From: Acidovorax sp.
Lineage (GTDB): Bacteria > Pseudomonadota > Gammaproteobacteria > Burkholderiales > Burkholderiaceae_C
Assembly: GCA_031277855.1 (NCBI GenBank)
Contig: JAITLO010000049.1
Span: 1 to 64,000, forward strand
Length of the DNA: 64,000 nt
Direction: 5' to 3'
Shown here: positions 19,658 through 28,361 of the stretch, piece after piece
How positions within the stretch are numbered: position 1 is the stretch's first letter
Layout: every line of letters begins with the position of its first letter
Position numbers and translations under genes: made by a program
Notes under the pieces: model-generated
The model's input: the letters and a program-made list of their open reading frames with translations, nothing else
What the model was told of the DNA's origin: nothing
Databases searched by the model: none

Positions 19658-20908
19658 ATGTTCAAGCGCATCTCCGTCCAACACCTCACCACGGGCATGT
19701 ACATCTATGAGATGTGCGGCCCCTGGATGTCCCATCCCTTCTGGCGCCGGGCCTTTCTGCTGACTTCGCCAGCCGATCTGCAGCGCCTGCGGCAAAGCCC
19801 TGTCACCGAGGTCTGGATCGACATACGTCGCGGCAAGGACATTCCATCCGATGTGCCCTGCGTGGTCTGGGACCCCGACAAGGGCAGCCCTCAGGCTGAG
19901 CCTGTGGCGGCACCGCCAGCAGCACCGCCACAGGCCATCATCAACACCACGCCAGCCACACTCGGCAAGGAACTGCACCAGGCCATGGCCTTGTGCGAAC
20001 AATCGCGTGAAGCCATGCTGGACATGTTCAGCGAGGCCCGCATGGGCAGCGCCATCAGCATGGACATGGCGGAGAGCCTGGTCAACGAGATCACCGGCTC
20101 CGTGCTGCGCAATCCCGACGCCCTGCTCAGCGTGGCGCGGCTGAAGACCGCCGACAACTACACCTATATGCACTCCGTGGCCGTCAGCGGCCTGATGGTG
20201 GCACTGGCCCGCAACCTGGGCATGAATGAGGCCCAGGCCCGGCGCGCCGGGCTGGCCGGCCTGCTGCACGATCTGGGCAAGGCCCGCATGGACCCCGCCA
20301 TTCTGAACAAGCCCGACAAGCTGAGCGACGAAGAGTTTGCCCATATGCAAGGCCACCCCCGCGCCAGCTACGAGATGCTGCTGGACAGCGCAGGCATTGA
20401 CGAGGCCGTGCTGGATGCCTGTTTGCACCACCATGAGCGCCTGGATGGTCGTGGCTACCCCGACGGTTTGGCCGGAGAAGAGATCAGTCTGCTGGCTCGC
20501 ATGACGGCCATCTGCGATGTCTACGATGCCATCACCTCGGACCGTCCCTACAAAAAAGGCTGGCCACCTGCGGTGTCACTCAAGCGCATGGCGGAGTGGA
20601 CCGACACCCATCTGGACAAGCGCCTATTCGAGACCTTTGTGCGTACCGTGGGTATCTACCCCGTGGGCTCGCTGGTACGTCTGCAATCAGGCCGGCTGGC
20701 CGTGGTCAGCGAGCCCTCTGCCAAAAGCCTGACGGCGCCGCGTGTGGTGGCCTTCTACTGCACCAAAAGCGAGAAGCTGCTCAACCCTCAGCTCCTGGAC
20801 CTGGCCCAGACCCGTCAAGACCGCATCGTGGCCCAGGAAGACCCTGCCAACTGGCCTTTCACCAACCTGGACAGTCTGTGGCACAAAGGGGTAGCAGCCA
20901 CGGCTTGA
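19658..20908 (+). CDS. HD-GYP domain cyclic di-GMP phosphodiesterase (DUF3391)
   Basis: This 416-residue cytoplasmic protein has an N-terminal DUF3391-type region (MFKRISVQHLTTGMYIYE). A linker and an HD-GYP domain follow. The metal-binding and signature residues are intact: LLHDLGK (HD), HHERLDGRGYP (GYP motif) and DVYDAITSDRPYK. It should therefore hydrolyse c-di-GMP. It faces a hemerythrin-GGDEF cyclase encoded convergently 74 bases away, which suggests opposing control of one signal pool. Start: ATG at 19658; a TTG nine bases earlier is less likely. Confidence 0.92.
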   Translation: MFKRISVQHLTTGMYIYEMCGPWMSHPFWRRAFLLTSPADLQRLRQSPVTEVWIDIRRGKDIPSDVPCVVWDPDKGSPQAEPVAAPPAAPPQAIINTTPATLGKELHQAMALCEQSREAMLDMFSEARMGSAISMDMAESLVNEITGSVLRNPDALLSVARLKTADNYTYMHSVAVSGLMVALARNLGMNEAQARRAGLAGLLHDLGKARMDPAILNKPDKLSDEEFAHMQGHPRASYEMLLDSAGIDEAVLDACLHHHERLDGRGYPDGLAGEEISLLARMTAICDVYDAITSDRPYKKGWPPAVSLKRMAEWTDTHLDKRLFETFVRTVGIYPVGSLVRLQSGRLAVVSEPSAKSLTAPRVVAFYCTKSEKLLNPQLLDLAQTRQDRIVAQEDPANWPFTNLDSLWHKGVAATA

Positions 20909-20910
20909 AA

Positions 20911-20982
20911 TAGTCCTGAGTCGCTGGTGACGCCCGGTAAGGCAAGCGGAAAACACCAGCACGGCAAGACAAGACCGTGCCG
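20911..20982 (+). repeat. Possible truncated stop-abutting repeat, copy E
   Basis: A few bases after the HD-GYP stop the sequence reads AGTCCTGAGTCGCTGG, matching the first bases of copies B-D in the same orientation. The rest is unrelated except for an inverted GCACGG...CCGTGC. It could instead be only a local hairpin between two convergent genes. Confidence 0.35.
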
Positions 20983-22152
20983 CTACAGCACCGGCACTGA
21001 GCCCTCTGACTCCGCGCATGCCAGTTGGCAGCCGTTGCGGCCCTGGGCCTTGGCGCGATAGAGGGCGGCATCGGCCAACGCCACCAGGTCGCCCGCTGAG
21101 ATGCGGCCCGATGGACCTGCCGGTGACACCAGGCTGGCAGCACCAGCGCTGACGGTCACATGCGGCCACACGGACGAGGCGCCGTGCACCAGATCCAGCG
21201 CCCGCACATTGCGCACCATCTGCTTGGCTACCGCCAAGGCGCCTTCGGCATCGGTATCGGGCAAGATCACGGCCAGCTCCTCCCCCCCATAGCGCGCGAC
21301 CAGGTCGGTCACGCGGTGCACACTGCGGCACAGCGCCTGGGCCACAGCCTGCAGGCAACGGTCGCCCTGCTGGTGGCCATGGTGGTCGTTGTAGCGTTTG
21401 AAATGGTCCACATCGACCATGACCAGCCCCACAGGCCGGCCGCTGCGGCCAGCCTGTGCACAGGCCTGTCGCAGACGCTCGTCAAAATAGGCGCGGTTGG
21501 CGATCTGCAGCAGCCCGTCGGTGCGGGACATGGACTCCAATCTGGCATTGGCCTGCTCCAGCTCCTGGGTGCGCTGCGCCACACGTTCCTCCAGATGCAG
21601 ATTGGCCTCGGCCAGCTGCATGTTCTGCTGCGACAGCACGGTGTAGAGCTTGCCAATCATCTTGAGCAAGGCCTGTGTACCGTTGTCATGGTTTTCGCGT
21701 TCCAGATCAAAAGCCTGGGTGGGTGGCATGCCCGCACGCACACAAGCGATCTGCCGTGCCATGGATTGGTCTATGCCCAGAATATGCAAGCCAAGCCACG
21801 AGGTGAGAAAGCCCACCAGTGTGGTGCCGGGGTCGCTCATTTTTTTGCGTTGGCGCCACAGCAGCGCCACCTGCTCCACAAATTGCTGGTGCAGATGCCG
21901 GTGGGGCACGATGTGTCTATCGTCCAGGCCATGCTCCACCATTAACGCCTCTTCCTCGGTGAAGTGGTATTCGGTATAGGCCAGCAAACGGCGGTAAATA
22001 TCCTCCAGCAAGCCATCGTTATCGCTTTCCTGCCGAAACAGCGCCGCATTGAGCTCATTGAACAAGTCCACCAAGGCGTGGTGCTGCGCATCGACCGAGT
22101 CCAGTTCGGTGATGAAGTTGTCGTCCCAGACAAAAGTGGTGTCCATGGCCAT
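20983..22152 (-). CDS. Bacteriohemerythrin-GGDEF diguanylate cyclase
   Basis: From the chosen start the product has 389 residues. The N-terminal half is a hemerythrin domain with the expected iron ligands (DAQHHALVDLFNEL, YHFTEEE, HRHLHQQF, LGLHILGID). A coiled-coil linker follows (about residues 160-205), then a GGDEF domain. The active-site motif is GGEEL in ARYGGEELAVIL, an accepted variant. The inhibitory I-site RVTD lies five residues before it. It should make c-di-GMP in response to oxygen or redox bound at the diiron site. The start is uncertain: ATG at 22146 or an upstream codon at 22263 are alternatives. Confidence 0.9.
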   Translation of the reverse strand: MAMDTTFVWDDNFITELDSVDAQHHALVDLFNELNAALFRQESDNDGLLEDIYRRLLAYTEYHFTEEEALMVEHGLDDRHIVPHRHLHQQFVEQVALLWRQRKKMSDPGTTLVGFLTSWLGLHILGIDQSMARQIACVRAGMPPTQAFDLERENHDNGTQALLKMIGKLYTVLSQQNMQLAEANLHLEERVAQRTQELEQANARLESMSRTDGLLQIANRAYFDERLRQACAQAGRSGRPVGLVMVDVDHFKRYNDHHGHQQGDRCLQAVAQALCRSVHRVTDLVARYGGEELAVILPDTDAEGALAVAKQMVRNVRALDLVHGASSVWPHVTVSAGAASLVSPAGPSGRISAGDLVALADAALYRAKAQGRNGCQLACAESEGSVPVL

Positions 22153-22376
22153 GCGCAGCACTTGTTTCAATAAGTAACCATCCAGTCTATCGTGCGATGG
22201 CCTGCGTCCACTGATGCTGCGCAAAAAGCGTGCACAAGCTGCTTTTTTCACCCTCATCATCACTACGATCTCAGGGTAATTCCCTGGACTCAGGCCTGCA
22301 CAGGGACAGGGATTTGCGACAATTGCCCTTTCGGTTCAGACCTTGGAACGGGCTTGTCCAGCCCTCAAGAACACGC

Positions 22377-23465
22377 ATGTCTTTCAGTCCCCGCGCCCAC
22401 ACCCTCAGTGATTTCGACTTTGCTCTGCCCGAGCACCTGATTGCCCAACACCCTGCCGCCGAACGCAGCGCCTCGCGCCTGCTTGATGGCCGCCAGCAGC
22501 CTTTTGTGGACCGCGTGTTCAAGGAGCTGCCCGAGCTGCTGCACGAGGGTGATCTGCTGGTCTTCAACGACACCAAAGTGGTCAAGGCCCGGGTGTTTGG
22601 CGAAAAGGCCAGCGGCGGCAAGCTGGAACTGCTGATAGAGCGCGTGCTCGAAGGCAACGAAGTCGTGGCCCATATGAAGGTCAGCAAAAAGCCGCTGCCC
22701 GGCGCCAAAATACATCTGCATGGCGGCAAGGGCCATGGCGGCTTTGATGGCGTGCTGCTGGGCCGTTGGCCCGATGAAAGCGGTCCTTTGTTCCGCTTCG
22801 CGCTAGAAGGCGATCATGGCGAAACCCCTTGGGAGCTGATGGAGCAGTTCGGCCATCTGCCGCTGCCCCCCTACATCGCCCGCAACCAGAACAGCGACGA
22901 AGACCCGGACGAAGCTGAAGACTCCGAACGCTACCAGACCGTGTTCGCCAGCCACCCTGGCGCCGTCGCAGCCCCCACCGCCGCCCTGCACTTCGATGCC
23001 CAGGTGCTGGCCGCGCTGAAGGACAAAGGCGTGGAAACCGCCTCCGTCACCCTGCATGTGGGTGCCGGCACCTTCCAGCCCGTGAAGGTGGAGAACCTGG
23101 CCGAGCACCAGATGCACAGCGAGTGGTACAACATTCCACTGACCACGCTGGCCGCGCTGGAGCGCTGCCGTCAGCGCAGAGGCCGCATCGTTGCTGTGGG
23201 CACCACCAGTGTGCGCACGCTGGAGTCCTGGGCCCGCACCGGACAGATTTCGGGTGACACCAACATCTTCATCACCCCCGGCTTTGAGTTCCGTGTGGTG
23301 GACTGCCTGGTCACCAACTTCCACCTGCCCAAGAGCACCTTGATGATGCTGGTCAGCGCCTTTTCCGGCTACAAACACATCATGGAGCTCTACCAGCACG
23401 CGGTGCAGAACGAATACCGTTTCTTCAGCTATGGCGACTCCATGCTGCTGGAGAGACGCCGCTGA
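22377..23465 (+). CDS. queA: S-adenosylmethionine:tRNA ribosyltransferase-isomerase
   Basis: QueA transfers and isomerises the ribosyl group of AdoMet onto preQ1-modified tRNA to form epoxyqueuosine. The 362-residue product has the family N-terminus ([16 protein letters not shown]), the [17 protein letters not shown] segment, the [10 protein letters not shown]-like [14 protein letters not shown] and the C-terminal [17 protein letters not shown]. It is followed by a strong terminator, so it is probably a single-gene unit. It is divergent from the hemerythrin-GGDEF gene. Confidence 0.95.
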   Translation: MSFSPRAHTLSDFDFALPEHLIAQHPAAERSASRLLDGRQQPFVDRVFKELPELLHEGDLLVFNDTKVVKARVFGEKASGGKLELLIERVLEGNEVVAHMKVSKKPLPGAKIHLHGGKGHGGFDGVLLGRWPDESGPLFRFALEGDHGETPWELMEQFGHLPLPPYIARNQNSDEDPDEAEDSERYQTVFASHPGAVAAPTAALHFDAQVLAALKDKGVETASVTLHVGAGTFQPVKVENLAEHQMHSEWYNIPLTTLAALERCRQRRGRIVAVGTTSVRTLESWARTGQISGDTNIFITPGFEFRVVDCLVTNFHLPKSTLMMLVSAFSGYKHIMELYQHAVQNEYRFFSYGDSMLLERRR

Positions 23466-23539
23466 GAGCCCAAACTCCATTAAAAACGGAAGCAGCCAAG
23501 GCTTTATAAGCGCAGCTTTCCGAAAATTGACCTCCAAAG

Positions 23540-23572
23540 GCAGTGAGAAACCACTCTCACTGCTTTTGCTTT
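23540..23572 (+). terminator. Intrinsic terminator after queA
   Basis: A 9-base perfect stem (GCAGTGAGA, loop AACCAC, TCTCACTGC) is followed by TTTTGCTTT, 75 bases after the queA stop. It separates queA from the Wzz-like genes. Confidence 0.82.
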
Positions 23573-23645
23573 CCAGGGCAGTCCATTAAATGGGATACAG
23601 GCCGCGCCGTCTGGCGCCACCCGGTGGGCACAACATTGCCAGGTG

Positions 23646-23674
23646 TTGACAGTTTTGTTAATCTCGTAACAATA
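23646..23674 (+). promoter_or_regulatory. Possible promoter of the first Wzz-like gene
   Basis: A consensus -35 TTGACA (23646-23651) precedes an AT-rich stretch (GTAACAATAAG) at the right distance for a -10 (ACAATA, 23669-23674, 17-base spacing). The -10 is a poor match. It lies about 25 bases before the start codon. Confidence 0.35.
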
Positions 23675-23698
23675 AGAAACTATTTAAGCCCGCGCCCC

Positions 23699-24526
23699 AT
23701 GAAATCCGAAAATACCAACCCAGATGCAGACATTGATCTGCTTGATGTACTGGTCATTATCTCCAGCCAGTTCAAGCTGATTTTATTGTGCGCCATACTG
23801 GGGGCTTTCATAGCTTGGATTTTGGCATATGCCCAAGCTACTATATACAGCAGCATATCCTCGCTCAATGTGGAAGCGCTGAAGCAAGATGAGAAATCAC
23901 CTAAGTTCAAAAGCGAGGTCATCGCAAGTCTGGTGAATGTCAATCAAGATTTTCGGGACCTGCTTCAAGAAGAATGGGGTGAACATGCCAGCATTACGGC
24001 TTCCGTCAGTCCCAGGGATCGCCTGCTCATCATCACTACTACCAGCAGCAGTCCCTCGAGGTCTCAGAAGCTCAATGAGTTGGTCCTCGAAAAAATCTAT
24101 GCCTACACCATGTCTCAAAGTCAAAAACATGAGTACGTGCGCACACTCATAGATAACGAGAAAAATCGTATTGTTCAAATAGAGGCAGCCGCTCGCAACT
24201 TGAAAGCCAAAGAAAATTCGAATAAAGACATAGAAGAAGAGATTATAGGAAACCTATTGCGCTACAAAACAGACCGAGAAATCAACATCATCCGGTTGCA
24301 AGAATCCATCGAGGGAATTACCCGCAACAACGTTATACAAGCCCCTAATCTACCTACCCAACCAGCCGGTACAAAAACGAGCATAAAGATCATATTGGGG
24401 GCTATAGGCGGCATGGTGCTTGCTCTTCCATGGATTTTGATTCTGCATTTCATACGCATGCAGTCTTTGGACAAAAAAACCCAGGAAAAATGGAAATTAG
24501 TAGCCAAAAATATCGGCTACAAATAA
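23699..24526 (+). CDS. Wzz-like polysaccharide co-polymerase (first of two)
   Basis: The 275-residue protein has the architecture of Wzz chain-length determinants. There is an N-terminal DIDLLDVLVIISSQ motif leading into a first transmembrane helix (about 22-45). A periplasmic, coiled-coil-rich middle (about 150-205) follows, then a proline-rich APNLPTQPAGTKTSIK segment and a second transmembrane helix (about 235-258). Wzz proteins set the chain length of O-antigen or exopolysaccharide. No polymerase, flippase or glycosyltransferase gene is nearby. The gene is clearly more AT-rich than its neighbours, suggesting transfer. The ATG at 23699 gives the conserved N-terminus. Confidence 0.78.
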   Translation: MKSENTNPDADIDLLDVLVIISSQFKLILLCAILGAFIAWILAYAQATIYSSISSLNVEALKQDEKSPKFKSEVIASLVNVNQDFRDLLQEEWGEHASITASVSPRDRLLIITTTSSSPSRSQKLNELVLEKIYAYTMSQSQKHEYVRTLIDNEKNRIVQIEAAARNLKAKENSNKDIEEEIIGNLLRYKTDREINIIRLQESIEGITRNNVIQAPNLPTQPAGTKTSIKIILGAIGGMVLALPWILILHFIRMQSLDKKTQEKWKLVAKNIGYK

Positions 24527-24618
24527 AAATCCTGATGTTGCAATTCAATGTAAATTAGCGCGGAGAAAGTAAAGTGGAATGCTAGATTGGGCGTTTTCCG
24601 TTTTGGTATTCCATACCC

Positions 24619-25503
24619 ATGCCACGTAGCACACCCGCAGTCCCAGCGCCCCCAGACGCAGCAGAAAAAACGGATGAGATTGACCTGCTGGATCTCTTGA
24701 TCGTGCTGGCCGAGCACCTCAAGTTGCTCACTATCACGCCACTGCTCATCGGTCTGCTTTGTCTGCTGGTGAGCCTGTGGCTGCCGAGAAGTTTTGAGAG
24801 TGTGTCCATACTGGATGCCGACAAATCCGGTGTCAGCGTCTCCCCCTCCGCCATCGTCAGCCTGAGCAATTCAGCCGACTTTCTGGAGGCTGTTGCACTC
24901 GATCTGGGTATTGCCCAAGACCGGTCGAAAGCCACACGAAACAAGCTAATGACCCAATTGGTAAGCGCCAGCATGGGGCGCCAGGACAAACTGGTGACCT
25001 TGCGCACCTTTGGCCCATCACCCGAAGAGGCGCAAACACTCAATGCGGCGGTATGGCGTCATCTGCGTCCACTCTCTGTTCCCCGTGGAGACGAGCTGCG
25101 CAGGCTACAAGGACTCTTGCAGACCGAACAGGATCGCCTGGCCGAGGGCAATCAGCTGGAGCAAACCATTACCCAGCAATTGCAAAAAGGCCATGTCACC
25201 GACCAGCTGGCCAGGCTATATGGCGAGCTGTTGGATGCCAACAGCAATCGCATGCGTGCCATTGTCACGCTGCAAGCCCAGATGGAAGGGCTGACCGATG
25301 AGGACATGGTGCAAACGCCCACGCTGCCCGAGCGCTCTGTCAAACCCAAACCCCTGCTGATTGCCACCATGGCCACGCTGACCAGCGCCATGCTGCTACT
25401 GCTGTTTGTACTGGCACGCCATGCCGTGCAAAACAGCTGGCAGCAACCGGAGCAAGCCAAAAAAATCGCACGCTTGCGCGCCGCCTTCGGCCGCAAGCCC
25501 TAG
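24619..25503 (+). CDS. Wzz-like polysaccharide co-polymerase (second of two)
   Basis: This 294-residue protein has the same layout as its upstream neighbour. It starts with an EIDLLDLLIVLAEHLKLL motif and a first transmembrane helix (about 36-56), followed by a long periplasmic region with a glutamine-rich helical part. A TPTLPERSVKPKPLL segment precedes a second transmembrane helix (about 248-270) and a basic tail. The two proteins are related in plan but quite diverged, and this gene has the G+C-rich codon use of the surrounding chromosome. It follows after 92 bases in the same direction. It could form mixed oligomers with the first protein. Confidence 0.72.
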   Translation: MPRSTPAVPAPPDAAEKTDEIDLLDLLIVLAEHLKLLTITPLLIGLLCLLVSLWLPRSFESVSILDADKSGVSVSPSAIVSLSNSADFLEAVALDLGIAQDRSKATRNKLMTQLVSASMGRQDKLVTLRTFGPSPEEAQTLNAAVWRHLRPLSVPRGDELRRLQGLLQTEQDRLAEGNQLEQTITQQLQKGHVTDQLARLYGELLDANSNRMRAIVTLQAQMEGLTDEDMVQTPTLPERSVKPKPLLIATMATLTSAMLLLLFVLARHAVQNSWQQPEQAKKIARLRAAFGRKP

Positions 25504-25521
25504 CCTAGCGACACGCCTTCA

Positions 25522-25546
25522 CAGTTGCTGCACGGGGCAGCAACTG
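25522..25546. terminator. Hairpin between two convergent genes
   Basis: A perfect 10-base stem (CAGTTGCTGC, loop ACGGG, GCAGCAACTG) fills the 45-base gap between the second Wzz-like gene and the siderophore ATPase gene, which converge. There is no T-run on either strand, so terminator function is plausible but unproven. Confidence 0.4.
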
Positions 25547-25548
25547 CG

Positions 25549-26307
25549 TCATGCAAAATAGTGGCACAGCCTTTGCCCCTGGATCTCATGCACCGAGACC
25601 GGGATGCCGTAAAGCTGGCTCAGCACCTCGCCACGCACCACGGCCTCGGGTGGACCGGCATGGGCCATGCGGCCGGCCTGCATGGCCAGAATGTGGTCGG
25701 CATAGCAGCTGGCAAAGTTGATGTCGTGCAGCACCACCACCACGGTCTTGCCACGCTCGTCCACCATGCGGCGTAGCAGCTTCATCATGGTCACGGCATG
25801 GGCCATGTCCAGATTGTTCAGCGGCTCGTCCAGCAAGATGTAAGGCGTGTCCTGGCATAACACCATAGCGATGTAGGCGCGCTGGCGCTGGCCGCCGGAA
25901 AGCTCGTCCAGAAAGCGCCCTGCCAGCTCCTGCAGCTGCAAATATTCCAGAGCCTCGTCCACATGGCGCAGGTCTTCCTCCGTCATGCGGCCCTTGCTGT
26001 GCGGAAAGCGGCCAAAACCCACCAGATCGCGCACCGTCAGGCGCAGCGTGCTCTGGTTGTCCTGGCGCAAAATGGCCATCACCCGCGCCAGCGCATCGCT
26101 GGCTGTGGAGGCCACATCCAGACCTGCCACGCTGGCACTGCCGCTGCTGATCGGCATCAGCCGGCTCACCAGCGACAGCAGCGTGCTCTTGCCCGCACCA
26201 TTGGGGCCGATGATGGCGGTGAACTGTTTTTCCGGAATCTGCACCGTCACCCCGTGCAGCACCGTGGTGCTGCCATGGCGCTTGACGATGTCCTGCGTCT
26301 GAATCAT
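25549..26307 (-). CDS. Ferric-siderophore ABC transporter ATPase
   Basis: The 252-residue ATPase has Walker A GPNGAGKST, signature LSGGQRQRAYIA, Walker B YILLDEPLNNLD and the switch histidine in VVLHDINFA. It belongs to the iron-siderophore/B12 importer group (YclP/VctC-like). It is the last gene of a four-gene operon, and its ATG at 26307 overlaps the stop of the upstream permease gene as ATGA. A longer upstream reading lies in another frame of the permease gene and is not real. Confidence 0.92.
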   Translation of the reverse strand: MIQTQDIVKRHGSTTVLHGVTVQIPEKQFTAIIGPNGAGKSTLLSLVSRLMPISSGSASVAGLDVASTASDALARVMAILRQDNQSTLRLTVRDLVGFGRFPHSKGRMTEEDLRHVDEALEYLQLQELAGRFLDELSGGQRQRAYIAMVLCQDTPYILLDEPLNNLDMAHAVTMMKLLRRMVDERGKTVVVVLHDINFASCYADHILAMQAGRMAHAGPPEAVVRGEVLSQLYGIPVSVHEIQGQRLCHYFA

Positions 26308-27317
26308 TGCTTTCCCTTGCGCATCAGCAGCGCGATAAAGACCAGGCCGCCCACAAACTCCACCACCACCGACAGCGCCGAGTTGAATCCCAAGATCCGC
26401 TCCAGCGCCACCTGGCCACCCAGCAGCATGATGGCGCCCCACAGCACCACGGCCGGCAACACCCAGGCGTGGCGGCGCGTGCCCATCCACTGGTAGGCCA
26501 TGTTCGCCACCAGCAGGCCAAAAAAGGTCACCGGCCCCACCAAGGCGGTCGATATGGCCACCATGGTGCACACCACCACCAGCAGTTGCAGCACCTGGCG
26601 GCGATAGTTCAGCCCCAGGTTGATGGCAGCCTCACGTCCCAGCGCCAGCACATCCAGCACATGGCGCTGTCGCCAGAAAAAAAGGCCGCCCAACAGCAGC
26701 AGAGCACCTGCAGGCAGCAGCAGCGGCGTCTGTATGGTGTTGAAGTTGGCAAACATGCGGTCCTGCAGCGTGGCGAACTCATTGGGGTCGATCATGCGCA
26801 TGGCAAAGCTGGTCAGGCTGCGAAACAAAATGCCCGCCACCATGCCCACCAACAGCATCAGATGCAGGCTGCTGGCATGGCCGGCAAACAGCCAGCGCAC
26901 CAGCAGCACGCTAAGCCCCGCCATGCAGACAATCTCCAGGCCAAACTTGGGCACCATGCCCAGGGCCACCACGCCCACAGCCCCCAGCGTCAACACCAGC
27001 ACGGCCTGCAGCAGCTGGTAGAGCGCATCCAGCCCCATCACCGCCGGCGTGAGAATGGTGTTGTGCGTCACGGTCTGGAACACCACGGTGGACATGCCCA
27101 GGGCCGCAGCCACCACCACCATGGCCGCCAGCTTGGTGCCACGGTGTTGCAGCACAAAGGCCCAGTCGGCCTCCACGCCCACGGTCATAAAGGCGGTCAC
27201 GGCCAGCAGGGCAAGCACGGCCAATACACCCAGGCGCCAGCCGGTGCGCTGCCACAAACCGGGTAACAGGCCCACGCTGGCAGATACCGCAGTTGGAGCT
27301 GCATTCGCTGTCTGCAT
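26304..27317 (-). CDS. Ferric-siderophore ABC transporter permease
   Basis: This 337-residue FecCD-family inner-membrane permease has about nine to ten hydrophobic segments. It has the family features near GMSTVVFQTVTHNTI and GLNYRRQVLQLLVV (GLNY segment before the ATPase-contact loop). It pairs with the second permease encoded just upstream (3-base gap) to form a heterodimeric channel. Confidence 0.9.
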   Translation of the reverse strand: MQTANAAPTAVSASVGLLPGLWQRTGWRLGVLAVLALLAVTAFMTVGVEADWAFVLQHRGTKLAAMVVVAAALGMSTVVFQTVTHNTILTPAVMGLDALYQLLQAVLVLTLGAVGVVALGMVPKFGLEIVCMAGLSVLLVRWLFAGHASSLHLMLLVGMVAGILFRSLTSFAMRMIDPNEFATLQDRMFANFNTIQTPLLLPAGALLLLGGLFFWRQRHVLDVLALGREAAINLGLNYRRQVLQLLVVVCTMVAISTALVGPVTFFGLLVANMAYQWMGTRRHAWVLPAVVLWGAIMLLGGQVALERILGFNSALSVVVEFVGGLVFIALLMRKGKQ

Positions 27318-27320
27318 GGC

Positions 27321-28361
27321 CTAGCCCTCCCGCTTTCTTTGGCGCAGCAAAATCACCAGGAACAGCGCGCTGCCCACCACACCCATCACCGTGCCCACGG
27401 GGATCTCATAGGGCGCAATCACCAGCCGCCCCACCAGGTCGCAGGCCAGGGTCAGGCCGGCACCGGCCGCAGCCACCCACAGCACGCTGCGGCGCACGTT
27501 GTCGCCCAGCAGCAGGCGCACCACATTCGGCACGATCAGGCCCACAAAAGGAATGCTACCCACCGTCACCACAATACAGGCCGTGACCACGGCCACCACC
27601 ACCAGGCCCTGCCAGACCAGGGCCTTGTAGTTCAGGCCCAGATTGGTGGCAAAAGACTCGCCCAGGCCTGCCACGGTGAAACGGTCGGCCGCCAGACAGG
27701 CCATCACGGTGACGGCCAGCGACAAATACAGCATCTCGTAGCGGCCATCGACAATGGCGGAGAAGTCCCCATTCGACCAGGCGCGCAACGACTGGATCAT
27801 CTCGTGCTGGTAGGCCAAGAACATGGTGCCCGCCTCGATCACCCCGGCCAGAATCAAGCCCACCAGGGGCACGATCCAGGCCGAACGCAGGCGAATGCGC
27901 GACAGCGCACCGATGAACAACCCCGTGCCCGCCAGCGCAAACAGCGCGGCCACTCCCATCTTGGCCATCACCGGCCAGTCCGGCGCCCACAGCATGCACA
28001 CCAGCATGCCCAACGTGGCCGACTCCACCGTGCCCACGGTGGAAGGCTCCACAAAGTGATTGCGTGCCAGCATCTGCATCAACAGCCCGGCCACGGCCAT
28101 GGCCGAACCTGCCAGCACCAGGGCCATGGTGCGCGGCACGCGCGAGTACATCAGCACCTGGGCCACCAGGTCGTCTTCGCTGCTGCTCCACAGCGTGTCC
28201 CAGTGCACATCGCTGACGCCCACGGCCAGGCTGCCCACGGCCAAAGCGGTCAACAAGACTGCGGCAAGCAGAATCCGGATGCCGCCCTGCAACCAGCGCT
28301 GCGGCGCGCGCGCGTGGCTGCAAGAGAGCGAAGAGACGAAGGGCTTAGCGGCCGAAGGCAT
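27321..28361 (-). CDS. Ferric-siderophore ABC transporter permease
   Basis: This 346-residue FecCD-family permease has about nine hydrophobic segments. Family motifs include SRVPRTMALVLAGSAMAVAG near the first third and LGLNYKALVWQGLVVVAVV. Its start overlaps the end of the binding-protein gene by 17 bases. Both permeases differ enough from each other to indicate a heterodimer of the CeuBC/VctDG type. Confidence 0.9.
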   Translation of the reverse strand: MPSAAKPFVSSLSCSHARAPQRWLQGGIRILLAAVLLTALAVGSLAVGVSDVHWDTLWSSSEDDLVAQVLMYSRVPRTMALVLAGSAMAVAGLLMQMLARNHFVEPSTVGTVESATLGMLVCMLWAPDWPVMAKMGVAALFALAGTGLFIGALSRIRLRSAWIVPLVGLILAGVIEAGTMFLAYQHEMIQSLRAWSNGDFSAIVDGRYEMLYLSLAVTVMACLAADRFTVAGLGESFATNLGLNYKALVWQGLVVVAVVTACIVVTVGSIPFVGLIVPNVVRLLLGDNVRRSVLWVAAAGAGLTLACDLVGRLVIAPYEIPVGTVMGVVGSALFLVILLRQRKREG

